DNA from: a bacterium ADurb.Bin157
GTDB lineage: Bacteria > Muiribacteriota > Ozemobacteria > Ozemobacterales > Ozemobacteraceae
Assembly: GCA_002070375.1 (NCBI GenBank)
Contig: MWDD01000005.1
Span: 35,044-99,043, forward strand
Direction of reading: 5' to 3'
Length of the DNA stretch: 64,000 nucleotides
In this document: positions 25,562 through 34,671 of the stretch, one piece after another
Numbering within the stretch: position 1 is the stretch's first letter
How the letters are laid out: every line of letters begins with the position of its first letter
The notes under the pieces: generated by a model
Seen by the model: only the letters and a program-made list of their open reading frames with translations
Database searches by the model: none
Told to the model about the DNA's origin: nothing
Translations under genes and position numbers: made by a program

Positions 25562-28000
25562 ATGATTTACACCGGTGCTTCAATACGCGAGTTACAGCTT
25601 GCGCGCGGCCTTATAACATTACGATGGACCTCTATTCCCTTGTTGTTTGGCTTTTCACTATTTTGCCTTGATTTTTTAAACTTAAGCTTCAAGTTTGAGC
25701 CTATATACTTGCTTTGCTGCGCTTTGGCCATTTTCAACGTATACTTTACGGTTCATGTTTCTTTACTTTCTCGCCAAATGGCGCTTAATTCAGGCATGAG
25801 CTCGTTAAAAAGAGGTCTTGTCAGAATAGCTTTTGAACCTCTGTCTATAATAAGGAAAAAAGGAGTTTTAGGAATAATCGCTATACCGAGAACTGTCTTC
25901 AAACTTATTGTATGCATGTATCTTATGTTATTAGAAGCCATGAAAGATGTTCCGTTCAACCCATTTTCGATTAAGAATATAATCAAAACTCAAATAGTTG
26001 TTGATCTGGCCATAATACTGTTGTTGGTGCGTTTTACCGGCACAACCGAAAGCCCGGTATTGCTTCTTACCGCTGTTCCTGTTCTTGTAGCCGGCGCAAT
26101 TTCAGGAGTTAAAACAGGATTTTTCTTTGCTTTTCTTACGACCTTCGCTTGGCTGACAACAGGTTTTATGGTCAAGAATCAAATAATACCTCACATTAAG
26201 TTTTATTCACCTGTTTACGGCGACTTGAGCCAGTGCACCGAATGGATTTACGCCAATTCTTCTGTTCTCTTCTTTACCCTTTGCTCTGTTGCGTTTTTGG
26301 GAAATAGGATAACAAACTATTTAAATCAGCGCATATCATCGCTTAATTCGCTATTGCTTGAAAGCAATACAAGAGCTTACGCTTCGAATTTTGCCTCTGA
26401 ACAGCAAAAAGATGCCTGGTTGATTACAGACGAAAAAACCAATATCGAAAAAATAAAGATAGACAGCAGACACTTCTTTTCTCCGAGTGTTCTTGGCTTA
26501 AACCTTCGGGAAACATTTAACGAATTAGAGAGTAAACTCACTGATGTATTTATAAAGAATTTGATTGAAAACAGGCAAAGATGCCGAGTAGAGAAAGTAA
26601 AACTCCAAAGCCCCGAAGGCAAAAGTTATTTTTTCGATATTTGTCTGACTTCATTTATCGACTGCGACGACAAAAATAAACTTTTGCTTTTTTTTGAAGA
26701 CAATACTGTTGAAGAAAATTCAAAAACTAAAGTAATCGAACTTAAAAACGAAATTCAAGCTCTAAATGAAAAACTTGAAAATCTAAACAACGAAAATACA
26801 AAAAACAATAATTTGATTATAAACTTACAAGACACCATAAATTCTAGGATTGTAGACATGGAGTTATTAAATAAAAAAATAAGCGACTTAACACTTACCA
26901 GAATAGAAAACGAAAGAAATATTTCTGAACTTATATCCGAGTTAGCAGGCGTGAAAGCATCAAATGATGAAATGATAGCCACACTTGAATGCAAACAAAT
27001 GCTTTTGAACGAGGCTGCAACCTTAATAGACTTTTGCGGTAATCTTACAGAGCTGATAAAAAAAATAGAATCGAACACCAAAGAACTTTTCAGCCTGAAA
27101 AACTCGCATTTACACATTTTCACATCAGAAAATCTCGAAGAACGATACGAAGAAATAATAACACTGGAACACTTTCAAACAACAACTTCAGCACTGACTA
27201 AGGCAGGCCCTTCCCTTTTAAATCCGGCTTTTAGCGAAGGAAGGCCCGTAATAATCAGCGCTGAAATAAAACCCGAAAAATCTGCCGCCCTTTCTTACAA
27301 AAACGGAGAGTTGGAAAAGCTGATAGCATATGTTCCGATAAGACACGACAACGAAACTTTGGGAATGATGATATTAGAAAAGTTTGGCAACGAAAATAGG
27401 CCCGAAGTAATGATAGAAATGCTGAGTTATTATCTTAAATATGCTTCAACAGCGATAAAAAATGCGATATTGAACAGAAATGTTAAAAGGGAAAACTCAG
27501 TGTTGAACAAAGAGCTTGAAACCCTAAAAACAGAGATCTCAAGCTTCAAAAGAATAATAGGCGCTAACGCAAAAAAACAAGATGAGTCTTATGAAATGAT
27601 TCTTGAAGAATTCTCTAAGCTGATAAAAATTGAAGACGCAATTCTGATTAAACAAAATCGTGACGAGTCAACTGAAATTGCCTGTCGGTTTAATAAACGC
27701 AGACTGCATATTTTAAATGAAACCGAGACAGAAATATTAAATCATTTTAAAGAAAACCCGGACTGCAAAGCGACGTTTGAATTAAAAGACTACAGGGCTA
27801 TCGGGCAAGCCTTCCCACTTGTGCACAACAAAAGAATGCTGGGAGCTTTAATTATATACTATAGCGACTCGATTGAGCCGCCTGATGAATTCTTGCTGGA
27901 ATTCTGCGTTAACCTGTTAAAGTATAACTTCACCTTAAACATACTTAGCCAAGAAAACGAAATTATGGAAAGCTTTTATGCTAAGACTGTAGCCGCATAG
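25562..28000 (+). CDS. Membrane PAS/GAF sensor-like protein without recognisable output domain
   Basis: From the ATG at 25562 (GGAG 7 bases upstream) the protein has 812 residues. An N-terminal membrane part has about six helices (residues about 15-255), with a cytoplasmic loop. A PAS-like segment (about 265-360) follows, then a long coiled coil (about 365-465, with KNEIQALNEKLENLNNENT). Two GAF-like domains come next: about 475-640 (KLIAYVPIRHDNETLGMMIL) and about 670-795 (YRAIGQAFPLVHNKRMLGALI). The arrangement is that of a histidine kinase or cyclase sensor, but I see no H-box, HATPase, GGDEF, EAL or phosphatase motif before the stop. It may signal through a partner protein. Confidence 0.7.
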   Translation: MIYTGASIRELQLARGLITLRWTSIPLLFGFSLFCLDFLNLSFKFEPIYLLCCALAIFNVYFTVHVSLLSRQMALNSGMSSLKRGLVRIAFEPLSIIRKKGVLGIIAIPRTVFKLIVCMYLMLLEAMKDVPFNPFSIKNIIKTQIVVDLAIILLLVRFTGTTESPVLLLTAVPVLVAGAISGVKTGFFFAFLTTFAWLTTGFMVKNQIIPHIKFYSPVYGDLSQCTEWIYANSSVLFFTLCSVAFLGNRITNYLNQRISSLNSLLLESNTRAYASNFASEQQKDAWLITDEKTNIEKIKIDSRHFFSPSVLGLNLRETFNELESKLTDVFIKNLIENRQRCRVEKVKLQSPEGKSYFFDICLTSFIDCDDKNKLLLFFEDNTVEENSKTKVIELKNEIQALNEKLENLNNENTKNNNLIINLQDTINSRIVDMELLNKKISDLTLTRIENERNISELISELAGVKASNDEMIATLECKQMLLNEAATLIDFCGNLTELIKKIESNTKELFSLKNSHLHIFTSENLEERYEEIITLEHFQTTTSALTKAGPSLLNPAFSEGRPVIISAEIKPEKSAALSYKNGELEKLIAYVPIRHDNETLGMMILEKFGNENRPEVMIEMLSYYLKYASTAIKNAILNRNVKRENSVLNKELETLKTEISSFKRIIGANAKKQDESYEMILEEFSKLIKIEDAILIKQNRDESTEIACRFNKRRLHILNETETEILNHFKENPDCKATFELKDYRAIGQAFPLVHNKRMLGALIIYYSDSIEPPDEFLLEFCVNLLKYNFTLNILSQENEIMESFYAKTVAA

Positions 28001-28036
28001 CACGCTTTAATAGCAATTTACCGAATATTAAAACAC

Positions 28037-28069
28037 AGAGCCGCACAAAAAGATGTGGCTCTTTTTTTT
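28037..28069 (+). terminator. Intrinsic terminator
   Basis: AGAGCC pairs with GGCTCT, extended by CAC/GTG across a bulge, followed by eight T. It ends the sensor-like gene. Confidence 0.8.
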
Positions 28070-28074
28070 GTTTG

Positions 28075-28083
28075 TGCTATACT
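28075..28083 (+). promoter_or_regulatory. Extended -10 promoter element of iorAB
   Basis: TGCTATACT matches the extended -10 pattern TGnTATAAT with one change. No good -35 is seen because the position overlaps the upstream terminator. Confidence 0.5.
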
Positions 28084-28121
28084 TTTTGGAGTTTAGAATT
28101 TTGTTGTAAAAGGAGAAAGGA

Positions 28122-29903
28122 ATGAAACACAACGGAAAACGCGCATTTCTGTCAGGAAATGCCGCAATTGCCCGTGGGGCTTGGGAAGCCGGTATTAGAT
28201 TTGCGTCAGCTTACCCCGGAACTCCGTCGACAGAAATACTTGAACACTGCGGTGAATACGCCGAAATAGATGCACAGTGGGCCGTCAATGAAAAAACCGC
28301 CATGGAAACCGTAATTGGCGCAGCTTATGGCGGAGCACGTTCTCTTTGTGCACAAAAGCATGTCGGTTTAAATGTGGCCGCCGACCCGTTTTTTACCGTA
28401 TCTTATACCGGAGTAAATGCGGGACTTGTAATTGTTACCGCCGATGACCCCGGAATGCACAGCTCTCAAAACGAACAAGACAACAGAAATTACGCCATGA
28501 TGGCCAAAATGCCTATGTTTGAACCTTCTGACTCTCAAGAAGCCAAAGATATGACAATAGCAGCTATCGAAATTTCTGAAAAATATGACACCCCTGTAAT
28601 AATAAGAACAACAACAAGAGTTTCTCACTCTGAGTCTATTGTTGAACTTTCAGAAAGAAAAGAAGCTCCTGAACGAGAATTTGTCAAAGACATGGCAAAA
28701 TATTGCGTTCTTCCTAATAACGCGAGAAAACTTCACGTAAAAGTAGAAGCACGACAAAAAGCTTTGGCGGAACTTGGCTGTAAAATAGAATTTAACAGAA
28801 TTGAAAAAACAAGCTCTAAAATCGGAATTATAACTTCAGGCATAAGCTATTGCCACGCTAAAGAAGTCTTTCCCGATGTATCTTATCTTAAGCTTGGGTT
28901 CTCCTATCCCTTCCCGACAGAACTCATCAAAAAATTCGCGTCGGAAGTTGAAACATTAATAGTAATCGAAGAAAATGACCCATTCATAGAAACGGCTGTC
29001 AGAGCCATGGGAATTAATTGCATAGGCAAAGACAGAATACCCGTTTGCGGCGAACTTAACCCCGACATTATTCACGAATCCCTTAAAGAATTTACCGAAA
29101 AACAAATGCCCGAAACGGTAAAATTTGAAGGACTTGATATTCCGCTGAGACCTCCGGTGCTTTGCCCGGGCTGCCCTCATCGCGGCGTATTTTACACATT
29201 AAGAAAACTCAACTGCACGGTAACGGGCGACATTGGCTGCTACAGCTTAGGAGCATTTGCCCCCCATAATGCCATGCACACCATTGTTTGCATGGGCGCT
29301 TCGGTTACAAATGCACTGGGCATTGAAAAAGCCATGAAAGAAAAAATTCATGGCAAATTAGTAGCGGTAATGGGCGAATCGACCTTTATGCATTCGGGCA
29401 TGACCGGCTTATTAGACACTGTCTACAACAAGGGCCGCCATGTAACCATGATCTTAGACAACTCTATAACCGCTATGACAGGGCATCAGCCTAATCCCGC
29501 CAGCGGCAAAACCTTAAAAGGCGAGCCCACCAAAGCCCTTAACATTGAAAATCTTTGCAAAGCTCTTGGCTTTGATAACGTGCATGTAGTCGACCCATTT
29601 GATTTAGTCAGTGTAGAATCGACGCTTAAAACGGCGCTTAAAGACGAACAGCCCTCTGTAATTATAACAAAGCGCCCCTGCATACTTTTAAAAGACTACA
29701 AACCCAAAGTCAGACTTGTATCAATCAACCGCGACAAATGCGTTAAATGCGGCATGTGCCAAAAACTTGGCTGCCCCGCCATCGAAGTAAACCCCGAAGA
29801 CGGAAAAACAGTTATAAACCAAGCTTTATGCGTTCATTGCGGACTTTGCGCAAAAGTGTGTCGCCCGGGTGCGATAACCCAAGCCGAAGAGGAGGTTAAA
29901 TAA
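28122..29903 (+). CDS. iorA: Indolepyruvate ferredoxin oxidoreductase, alpha subunit
   Basis: IorA with IorB oxidatively decarboxylates aryl-pyruvates from aromatic amino acids to aryl-acetyl-CoA and passes electrons to ferredoxin; it marks anaerobic amino-acid catabolism. The 593-residue protein has an N-terminal pyruvate-binding domain (GNAAIARGAWEAGIRFASAYPGTPSTEI), a TPP-binding domain (LCPGCPHRGVFYTL, GDIGCYSLGAFAPHN), and a C-terminal ferredoxin domain with two cluster motifs, CVKCGMCQKLGCPA and CVHCGLCAKVCRPGA. The first cluster has one extra residue before its last Cys. GGAGAAAGGA lies just upstream. The stop overlaps iorB by one base. Confidence 0.96.
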   Translation: MKHNGKRAFLSGNAAIARGAWEAGIRFASAYPGTPSTEILEHCGEYAEIDAQWAVNEKTAMETVIGAAYGGARSLCAQKHVGLNVAADPFFTVSYTGVNAGLVIVTADDPGMHSSQNEQDNRNYAMMAKMPMFEPSDSQEAKDMTIAAIEISEKYDTPVIIRTTTRVSHSESIVELSERKEAPEREFVKDMAKYCVLPNNARKLHVKVEARQKALAELGCKIEFNRIEKTSSKIGIITSGISYCHAKEVFPDVSYLKLGFSYPFPTELIKKFASEVETLIVIEENDPFIETAVRAMGINCIGKDRIPVCGELNPDIIHESLKEFTEKQMPETVKFEGLDIPLRPPVLCPGCPHRGVFYTLRKLNCTVTGDIGCYSLGAFAPHNAMHTIVCMGASVTNALGIEKAMKEKIHGKLVAVMGESTFMHSGMTGLLDTVYNKGRHVTMILDNSITAMTGHQPNPASGKTLKGEPTKALNIENLCKALGFDNVHVVDPFDLVSVESTLKTALKDEQPSVIITKRPCILLKDYKPKVRLVSINRDKCVKCGMCQKLGCPAIEVNPEDGKTVINQALCVHCGLCAKVCRPGAITQAEEEVK

Positions 29904-30478
29904 TGACTACTAATATTCTTTTGTGCGGCGTTGGCGGTCAGGGAACTCTTCTTGCAAGCAACCTGCTGGCAGAGTGTGCCATGGAAGCCGGTTTTGACGT
30001 AAAAAAATCTGAAATCCACGGAATGGCCCAACGAGGCGGAAGCGTTGTCAGCCATGTACGTTTTGGCGAAAAAATTGATTCCCCGATTATAAGAAAAGGC
30101 GAATGCGACATTCTTCTGTCGTTTGAAGAGCTCGAATCAATAAGATGGGCTGAATATCTAAAAAAAGACGGCCTGATTATTACAAATTCACAGCATATTC
30201 TTCCCATGTCTGTTTCAGCCGGGAATGCGGTTTACCCCAAAAATATCCAAGAAATTCTTTCTTCAAAATCAATTCAAACAATAGCAGTAGACGCTATCGG
30301 GAAGGCCAAAGAATTAGGCAACCAAAAGTGTCTTAATGTTGTTCTGGTAGGCCTTTTAGCTAAAAGATTGCCAATGATAGACGAAAAAATTTGGCCCGAA
30401 ATGATTAAAAAAATGTTACCCGAAAAACTGCAAAAGCTTAATCTTGAAGCTTTTCAAGCCGGCCGTAACATAGCTTAA
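29903..30478 (+). CDS. iorB: Indolepyruvate ferredoxin oxidoreductase, beta subunit
   Basis: This 191-residue gamma/beta-type oxidoreductase subunit begins LLCGVGGQGTLLASNLLAECA and has SEIHGMAQRGGSVVSHVRFG, the typical IorB/PorG signatures. It overlaps iorA by one base, is preceded by GAGGAGG inside iorA, and ends before a bidirectional terminator. With IorA it forms the cytoplasmic enzyme. Confidence 0.95.
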   Translation: MTTNILLCGVGGQGTLLASNLLAECAMEAGFDVKKSEIHGMAQRGGSVVSHVRFGEKIDSPIIRKGECDILLSFEELESIRWAEYLKKDGLIITNSQHILPMSVSAGNAVYPKNIQEILSSKSIQTIAVDAIGKAKELGNQKCLNVVLVGLLAKRLPMIDEKIWPEMIKKMLPEKLQKLNLEAFQAGRNIA

Positions 30479-30488
30479 GTCAGGATTA

Positions 30489-30525
30489 AAAAGGCTGCCG
30501 TCAAATATTGCCGGCAGCCTTTAAC
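30489..30525. terminator. Bidirectional intrinsic terminator
   Basis: AAAGGCTGCCG and CGGCAGCCTTT form an 11-bp stem flanked by A-rich and T-rich tracts. It lies between convergent iorB and the radical SAM gene. Confidence 0.85.
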
Positions 30526-30535
30526 TTTATAAAAC

Positions 30536-33031
30536 TTAAATAAAATCTGCGCAAAAAACTTTTTGAAAAGAAAATTTATTCAGTAAAAACAGTTCGGGTT
30601 CTTTTACAATCTTCAAAACAAGAATACCGCTAAGCTCATCAAGAGTAATTTTTTCGATACCGTATTTACTTATTCTGCTTTCATTAATTTCCCAATTTAA
30701 ACACCCGTTTTGTCTTTGTTTCGAGTTTTTGACAGAATAATCGCTTAAAATACTGTCTATATCACGGGACGTTTTAACAACATCCGATTCGGGCTTAACT
30801 GAAAGCAAGACCGGAAAACCGAATTCCTGAACATTCTTAGGCATCTTGACTCTGCGAATAATACGTATATCGTCGGTGTTCTCAGGTTCACTGCTTATTT
30901 TTACAGAGCTGCTTCTAAAATTAATTTTGGCAATTGATTTGCCCCAACAATTTATGTTTGGAGACAGCAACTCGACATTCATATACGAATCTGTAGTTTC
31001 GGGGCTTGATAGCATAATTCTTCTTGCCAAAGCCGTTTTAATAAAATCTCTGCCGCACGTCCCCCATTTTTCAGGTATTTCAAACATCACCCACACAGAA
31101 TTTAATGATTGATCGTCGTTATAAAGGTTTTCGGCTCGCTTTAAATCAGGCCCAAGTTTATTTAAGATTTTTTTATAGTCTTCAGACACGCAAGCACCAC
31201 AACCCGCACATTTGCCTGTTCCCCACGGCGGAGACATACAGGGAGCAATTTCTGAGCCGCTATTTATCATTTTATAAATATGATATAAATATTTTTTATT
31301 GATTCCGGTGTCTATGTCATCCCAGGGAAAAACCGTCTCATCGTTTCTTTCAAAAGTGTCGGGTTCAGGCAGACCTGATTTTTTTAAAGCTTTTTGCCAA
31401 AACTCTCTTAATTTTGAGTTTATTTCTCCCCGGTATCTGAATCCGTGGTTAACAGATGCATCAACAAGAATAGCCGTATGCCTTCTGTCAGCATAAGCTA
31501 TGTATTCCGAAACCAAAGCATCATTCACCCCTGAGCTTATCCTAGAGTCGAATCCGGCAGAAAGCGGCAATGCGCTGACATCAGCAAGCATTTTTGTCAG
31601 CTGCGCAAAACCGGGCCTCTTAGGCGCATATTGCATAGGCGTCTGAGGTGCCCTAAACAATGTCGCGAAAGAAAAAGTTATAACCGGCGATTCGCGCCTC
31701 ACTTCAATCATTCTTTTAATCTTTTCCAAAAACGCTCTGAATTCAATTACATCTTCTTCGTTCTCATAGCCGGTCAAAATAATGAAAACCTTCATTTGCC
31801 GCATATTTCGCCGCAAAAGCATTTCTATTCCCGCCAAAATAGTGTTTTCATCTAAGTTCTTTTGCAAAAGCGCTCGGACTCTGTCGCTTATCCCCTCCAT
31901 GGCGCAAGTATAGGTTCTTTTACCCGCATCAAATTGTAAATCAAGCACTGCAGGCATTTTTACCATCGCATCGAATCTTTGGCTTTTTATGCCGACTCTG
32001 TCGAATGTTCTCTTAAAGCGGGCAACCAAATTAAAAATATCCGTGCAGGTGTTTGCGTTAAAAGTCATCAAAGAAAGCTCTGACAAGCCCATATTGGCCT
32101 TTAGCCTTTTCGCCGCTTCAATTGCTTTTTCAAAAGAAGTTTCTCTGTATGGCTTTTGTTCCCACGACTCTTTGCAAAATGAGCAAAACGACGGACACCC
32201 GGCAGACAGCACCACATGGGAGCTGCCGCTTCCCTCATACAAAACCGGGCCGCCCTCAAAAGTCTCTGAACCGGGCAAACAAGCGGTCTTATTTGCTTTC
32301 ACGGGGAACGGTGCGTCACCTCTCACCGATACGGCAACAAGTTTTTTCTCATCAAACTCTTGCCTGTAAGAAGATGGCTCGTAAAACCCCGGTATTTCTT
32401 TCTTACAAAGCTCTGTTAAAGCCTTTCGACTCAATTGTTCTTTATTGTCTCTTATAACCTCTAACAGCTTACAAAACACCAATTCGCCGTCTCCGATCAT
32501 CACCCCGTCGACCAATCCTTTGTTTTCAGGGAAATTGCAATCGATTTGTCCGTGCAAAATCGAATGTGTGTAAGAATTGCTGCCGCCAAGTATTACAAGG
32601 GGAGCCCCGGTTTCGTTTCGTTCGCTTGCCGAAAGCGGAATTCCCGAAAATTTCAGTAAAGCCGGCAAGTTTACAAGTTCCTGCAAAACGGAGTTGCTTA
32701 TTGCTATAACGTCAAATTCGCACGGATGCCGCTTTGAAGTTGTTGCTGTCAGAAGAGGCACTGAATCAGCTATCATAAGCCTTTCGTCTTGTTCTGGCGG
32801 CAAAAAAGCTAAATCCGCATAACACCCCTCAACCGAAGCGGCCATTTGAAAAAGATACGAATGGGTAATTCCCGCGCAAACATCTTGATATTGAGAAAGC
32901 CTGGCTATCAAAACTTTAATTCGCGCCGCAGAAAAACGCCCGGGGTTAATAGTTCCCGGCTCCTGACCCAAAAACCAGTTGCCTGTCATTCTGTTTCTGT
33001 TTTTTGCGAACCAATCATTGAAATTAGGCAT
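30536..33031 (-). CDS. Large radical SAM protein with B12-binding-like N-terminal domain
   Basis: This 831-residue protein has an N-terminal region resembling the domain of B12-type radical SAM enzymes, including GAPLVILGGSNSYTH and VDGVMIGDGELVF (a cobalamin-like Rossmann region, without a clear DxHxxG). The radical SAM core carries the cluster motif CPSFCSFC (CX3CX2C, about residues 279-286) and TCAMEGISDRVRALLQKNL. A second Cys-rich patch, GKCAGCGACVSEDYKK, lies near residue 625 and may bind another iron-sulfur cluster. A C-terminal domain of about 180 residues resembles the DUF2344-type radical-SAM-linked domains. The family is widespread and uncharacterised. It is the last gene of a four-gene operon with envelope proteins. 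Confidence 0.75.
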   Translation of the reverse strand: MPNFNDWFAKNRNRMTGNWFLGQEPGTINPGRFSAARIKVLIARLSQYQDVCAGITHSYLFQMAASVEGCYADLAFLPPEQDERLMIADSVPLLTATTSKRHPCEFDVIAISNSVLQELVNLPALLKFSGIPLSASERNETGAPLVILGGSNSYTHSILHGQIDCNFPENKGLVDGVMIGDGELVFCKLLEVIRDNKEQLSRKALTELCKKEIPGFYEPSSYRQEFDEKKLVAVSVRGDAPFPVKANKTACLPGSETFEGGPVLYEGSGSSHVVLSAGCPSFCSFCKESWEQKPYRETSFEKAIEAAKRLKANMGLSELSLMTFNANTCTDIFNLVARFKRTFDRVGIKSQRFDAMVKMPAVLDLQFDAGKRTYTCAMEGISDRVRALLQKNLDENTILAGIEMLLRRNMRQMKVFIILTGYENEEDVIEFRAFLEKIKRMIEVRRESPVITFSFATLFRAPQTPMQYAPKRPGFAQLTKMLADVSALPLSAGFDSRISSGVNDALVSEYIAYADRRHTAILVDASVNHGFRYRGEINSKLREFWQKALKKSGLPEPDTFERNDETVFPWDDIDTGINKKYLYHIYKMINSGSEIAPCMSPPWGTGKCAGCGACVSEDYKKILNKLGPDLKRAENLYNDDQSLNSVWVMFEIPEKWGTCGRDFIKTALARRIMLSSPETTDSYMNVELLSPNINCWGKSIAKINFRSSSVKISSEPENTDDIRIIRRVKMPKNVQEFGFPVLLSVKPESDVVKTSRDIDSILSDYSVKNSKQRQNGCLNWEINESRISKYGIEKITLDELSGILVLKIVKEPELFLLNKFSFQKVFCADFI

Positions 33032-33045
33032 CTGTTAAAAGTTTT

Positions 33046-33531
33046 TTAGCCCTTTTTAAATCCGAGCCAAAAACCGATTATAAAAGAACCGGCAAAAGGC
33101 AGATTATAGGTTATTACAGACATTACGCCGGAAACAGAGTTTTCAAGCTCCTGATTTCCGGCCACCAAACTTTCTATTTTGCTCCAATCAATAGAAATCA
33201 GTTTTTTATAAGCCAGAACTTGCAACGAAACAAATACTATTCCCAGAATCAGCGCAAAAATTTTGGCCACCTTTTTTAAGGTAAAACCTACGGCCCAACC
33301 GGCGATTCCGCCGGCTCCGAGAGTAGTCAAAATAAACTTGTAATTATCAGGTATTTTAAAAGCTTCGACAGCTAACTTTGCTGTTTCCGAAGCAGAAGAA
33401 GCCACTTCAGGAACAGCCTCAACAGTCTCTAGAACCCGCTCTGCGCCTATAGCCTCAGAAAGAACAAACACACCCAAAACCGATAATAGAAAAGATAAAA
33501 ATCTGTGTTCTGTAAAATAAAGCTTTTTCAT
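33046..33531 (-). CDS. FUN14-family membrane protein
   Basis: This 161-residue protein has an N-terminal signal or anchor (FLSFLLSVLGVFVLSEAIGA), a short spacer, and a FUN14-like core: LTTLGAGGIAGWAVGFTLKKVAKI, a hydrophobic helix IFALILGIVFVSLQVLAYK, the ISIDWSKIESL motif, and a C-terminal helix AGSFIIGFWLGFKKG. FUN14 proteins are small membrane proteins with no settled bacterial role (FUNDC1 in animals is a mitophagy receptor). The gene lies between the propeller lipoprotein and the radical SAM gene, with short gaps. Confidence 0.75.
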   Translation of the reverse strand: MKKLYFTEHRFLSFLLSVLGVFVLSEAIGAERVLETVEAVPEVASSASETAKLAVEAFKIPDNYKFILTTLGAGGIAGWAVGFTLKKVAKIFALILGIVFVSLQVLAYKKLISIDWSKIESLVAGNQELENSVSGVMSVITYNLPFAGSFIIGFWLGFKKG

Positions 33532-33545
33532 ATAATTTCTTATTA

Positions 33546-34655
33546 TCAGAGTGTCTCAGTATCGTTTGTTTTCTCTTTGTCGACCTTTTTAACAAGATTG
33601 CCGATATCTTTAACTTTATAGATACCGCCGCCCGATGACACGAAAAGATCGTTATTAAGAAAAGCCACCCCTGTAACATTTATCTTAGGCAGTTCAGGCA
33701 CCAATAAATCGATATCTGCCCACTTTTTGTCTTCAAGCAATATGGCCAAACCCTTGTCTGTGCCAACAAATAAAATTTCATCTCCGTCTGTTTTTGCCAA
33801 AGAATTAACTATATTTCCGGGCATGTCGCAGTTGCCTTCAATCATCTCTTTTACAATCGAACCGTCACCTTTTTGCACAAAATCTTCATATGCAGACTTA
33901 TAAGTTTCCCATCTGCCCTTGAGATCTGTAAGAGTCAAACCGCATGTTGAGCCAATCGCAACAAAGTTTTTAAACGGCAACAAGACCTTTATGTTATTCC
34001 CCGAAAGCTGGCAATTAGCAGGACTGGGAGGAACCTCAATCAGAGAAGACCCCATAAGAGTCTTGGCAGGCCCCGTAAAGTTCATAAACATACCTTGTTC
34101 AAGCTTAGATATACCGGCTCTGGTTCCGATAACCAAATTGCCTTTTGAATCATAACAAAGCTCAGTAACTTCATTCTCAACAAGCCCGTCATTTTTACCT
34201 CGAGAGGAACTGTTTAAAACAATGCCGTTTGCGGTTCCGACAATAACTTCACCGCCCGCGCCGATACAAGCTCGCGCGCGTCCGTTCGTGAAAAACGACA
34301 TAAATCGGTTGCCGTCGTTGTAACACGCACCGTTATCTGTTGCCACCCAAAGTTTGTTGTCATGAACAGTCAGATTCTCGATTATGTTTGAGCCTAACGA
34401 ATTAACGTTTTTTGCCTGATAAATGGCCCAATTAACCCCATCATAGGCATAGAGTCCTTTACGCGAACCGGCCCAAATTTTGCCGGCAAAAGCTACAAGC
34501 GAAGTTATGTTTTCTTCGGGTAATCCGGTTGATTTGCTTAAGTGGGTTACCTCAAACTTTACAGGCTTCGCAACCTCTTTTTTGGTCCCGCAACCTGTAG
34601 AGATTATAAGAACGGTTAGACATAGCAAAGCAAGTAAGCTGACCCTAATTCTCAT
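33546..34655 (-). CDS. Beta-propeller lipoprotein (two-component-regulator-propeller type repeats)
   Basis: This 369-residue protein has a lipoprotein signal with lipobox ISTGC at about residue 22. The rest is built of propeller blades of the sensor type found in hybrid two-component systems: LPEENITSLVAFAGKIWAGS, LYAYDGVNWAIY, IENLTVHDNKLWVATDNGA, VTELCYDSKGNLVIGTRAGI and ILFVGTDKGLAIL. In most relatives such blades are fused to a kinase; here they stand alone and are exported. It may bind ligands or partners at the envelope. Gene order and spacing place it in the operon with the FUN14 and radical SAM genes. Confidence 0.75.
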   Translation of the reverse strand: MRIRVSLLALLCLTVLIISTGCGTKKEVAKPVKFEVTHLSKSTGLPEENITSLVAFAGKIWAGSRKGLYAYDGVNWAIYQAKNVNSLGSNIIENLTVHDNKLWVATDNGACYNDGNRFMSFFTNGRARACIGAGGEVIVGTANGIVLNSSSRGKNDGLVENEVTELCYDSKGNLVIGTRAGISKLEQGMFMNFTGPAKTLMGSSLIEVPPSPANCQLSGNNIKVLLPFKNFVAIGSTCGLTLTDLKGRWETYKSAYEDFVQKGDGSIVKEMIEGNCDMPGNIVNSLAKTDGDEILFVGTDKGLAILLEDKKWADIDLLVPELPKINVTGVAFLNNDLFVSSGGGIYKVKDIGNLVKKVDKEKTNDTETL

Positions 34656-34671
34656 AATAATTACATCCTTT

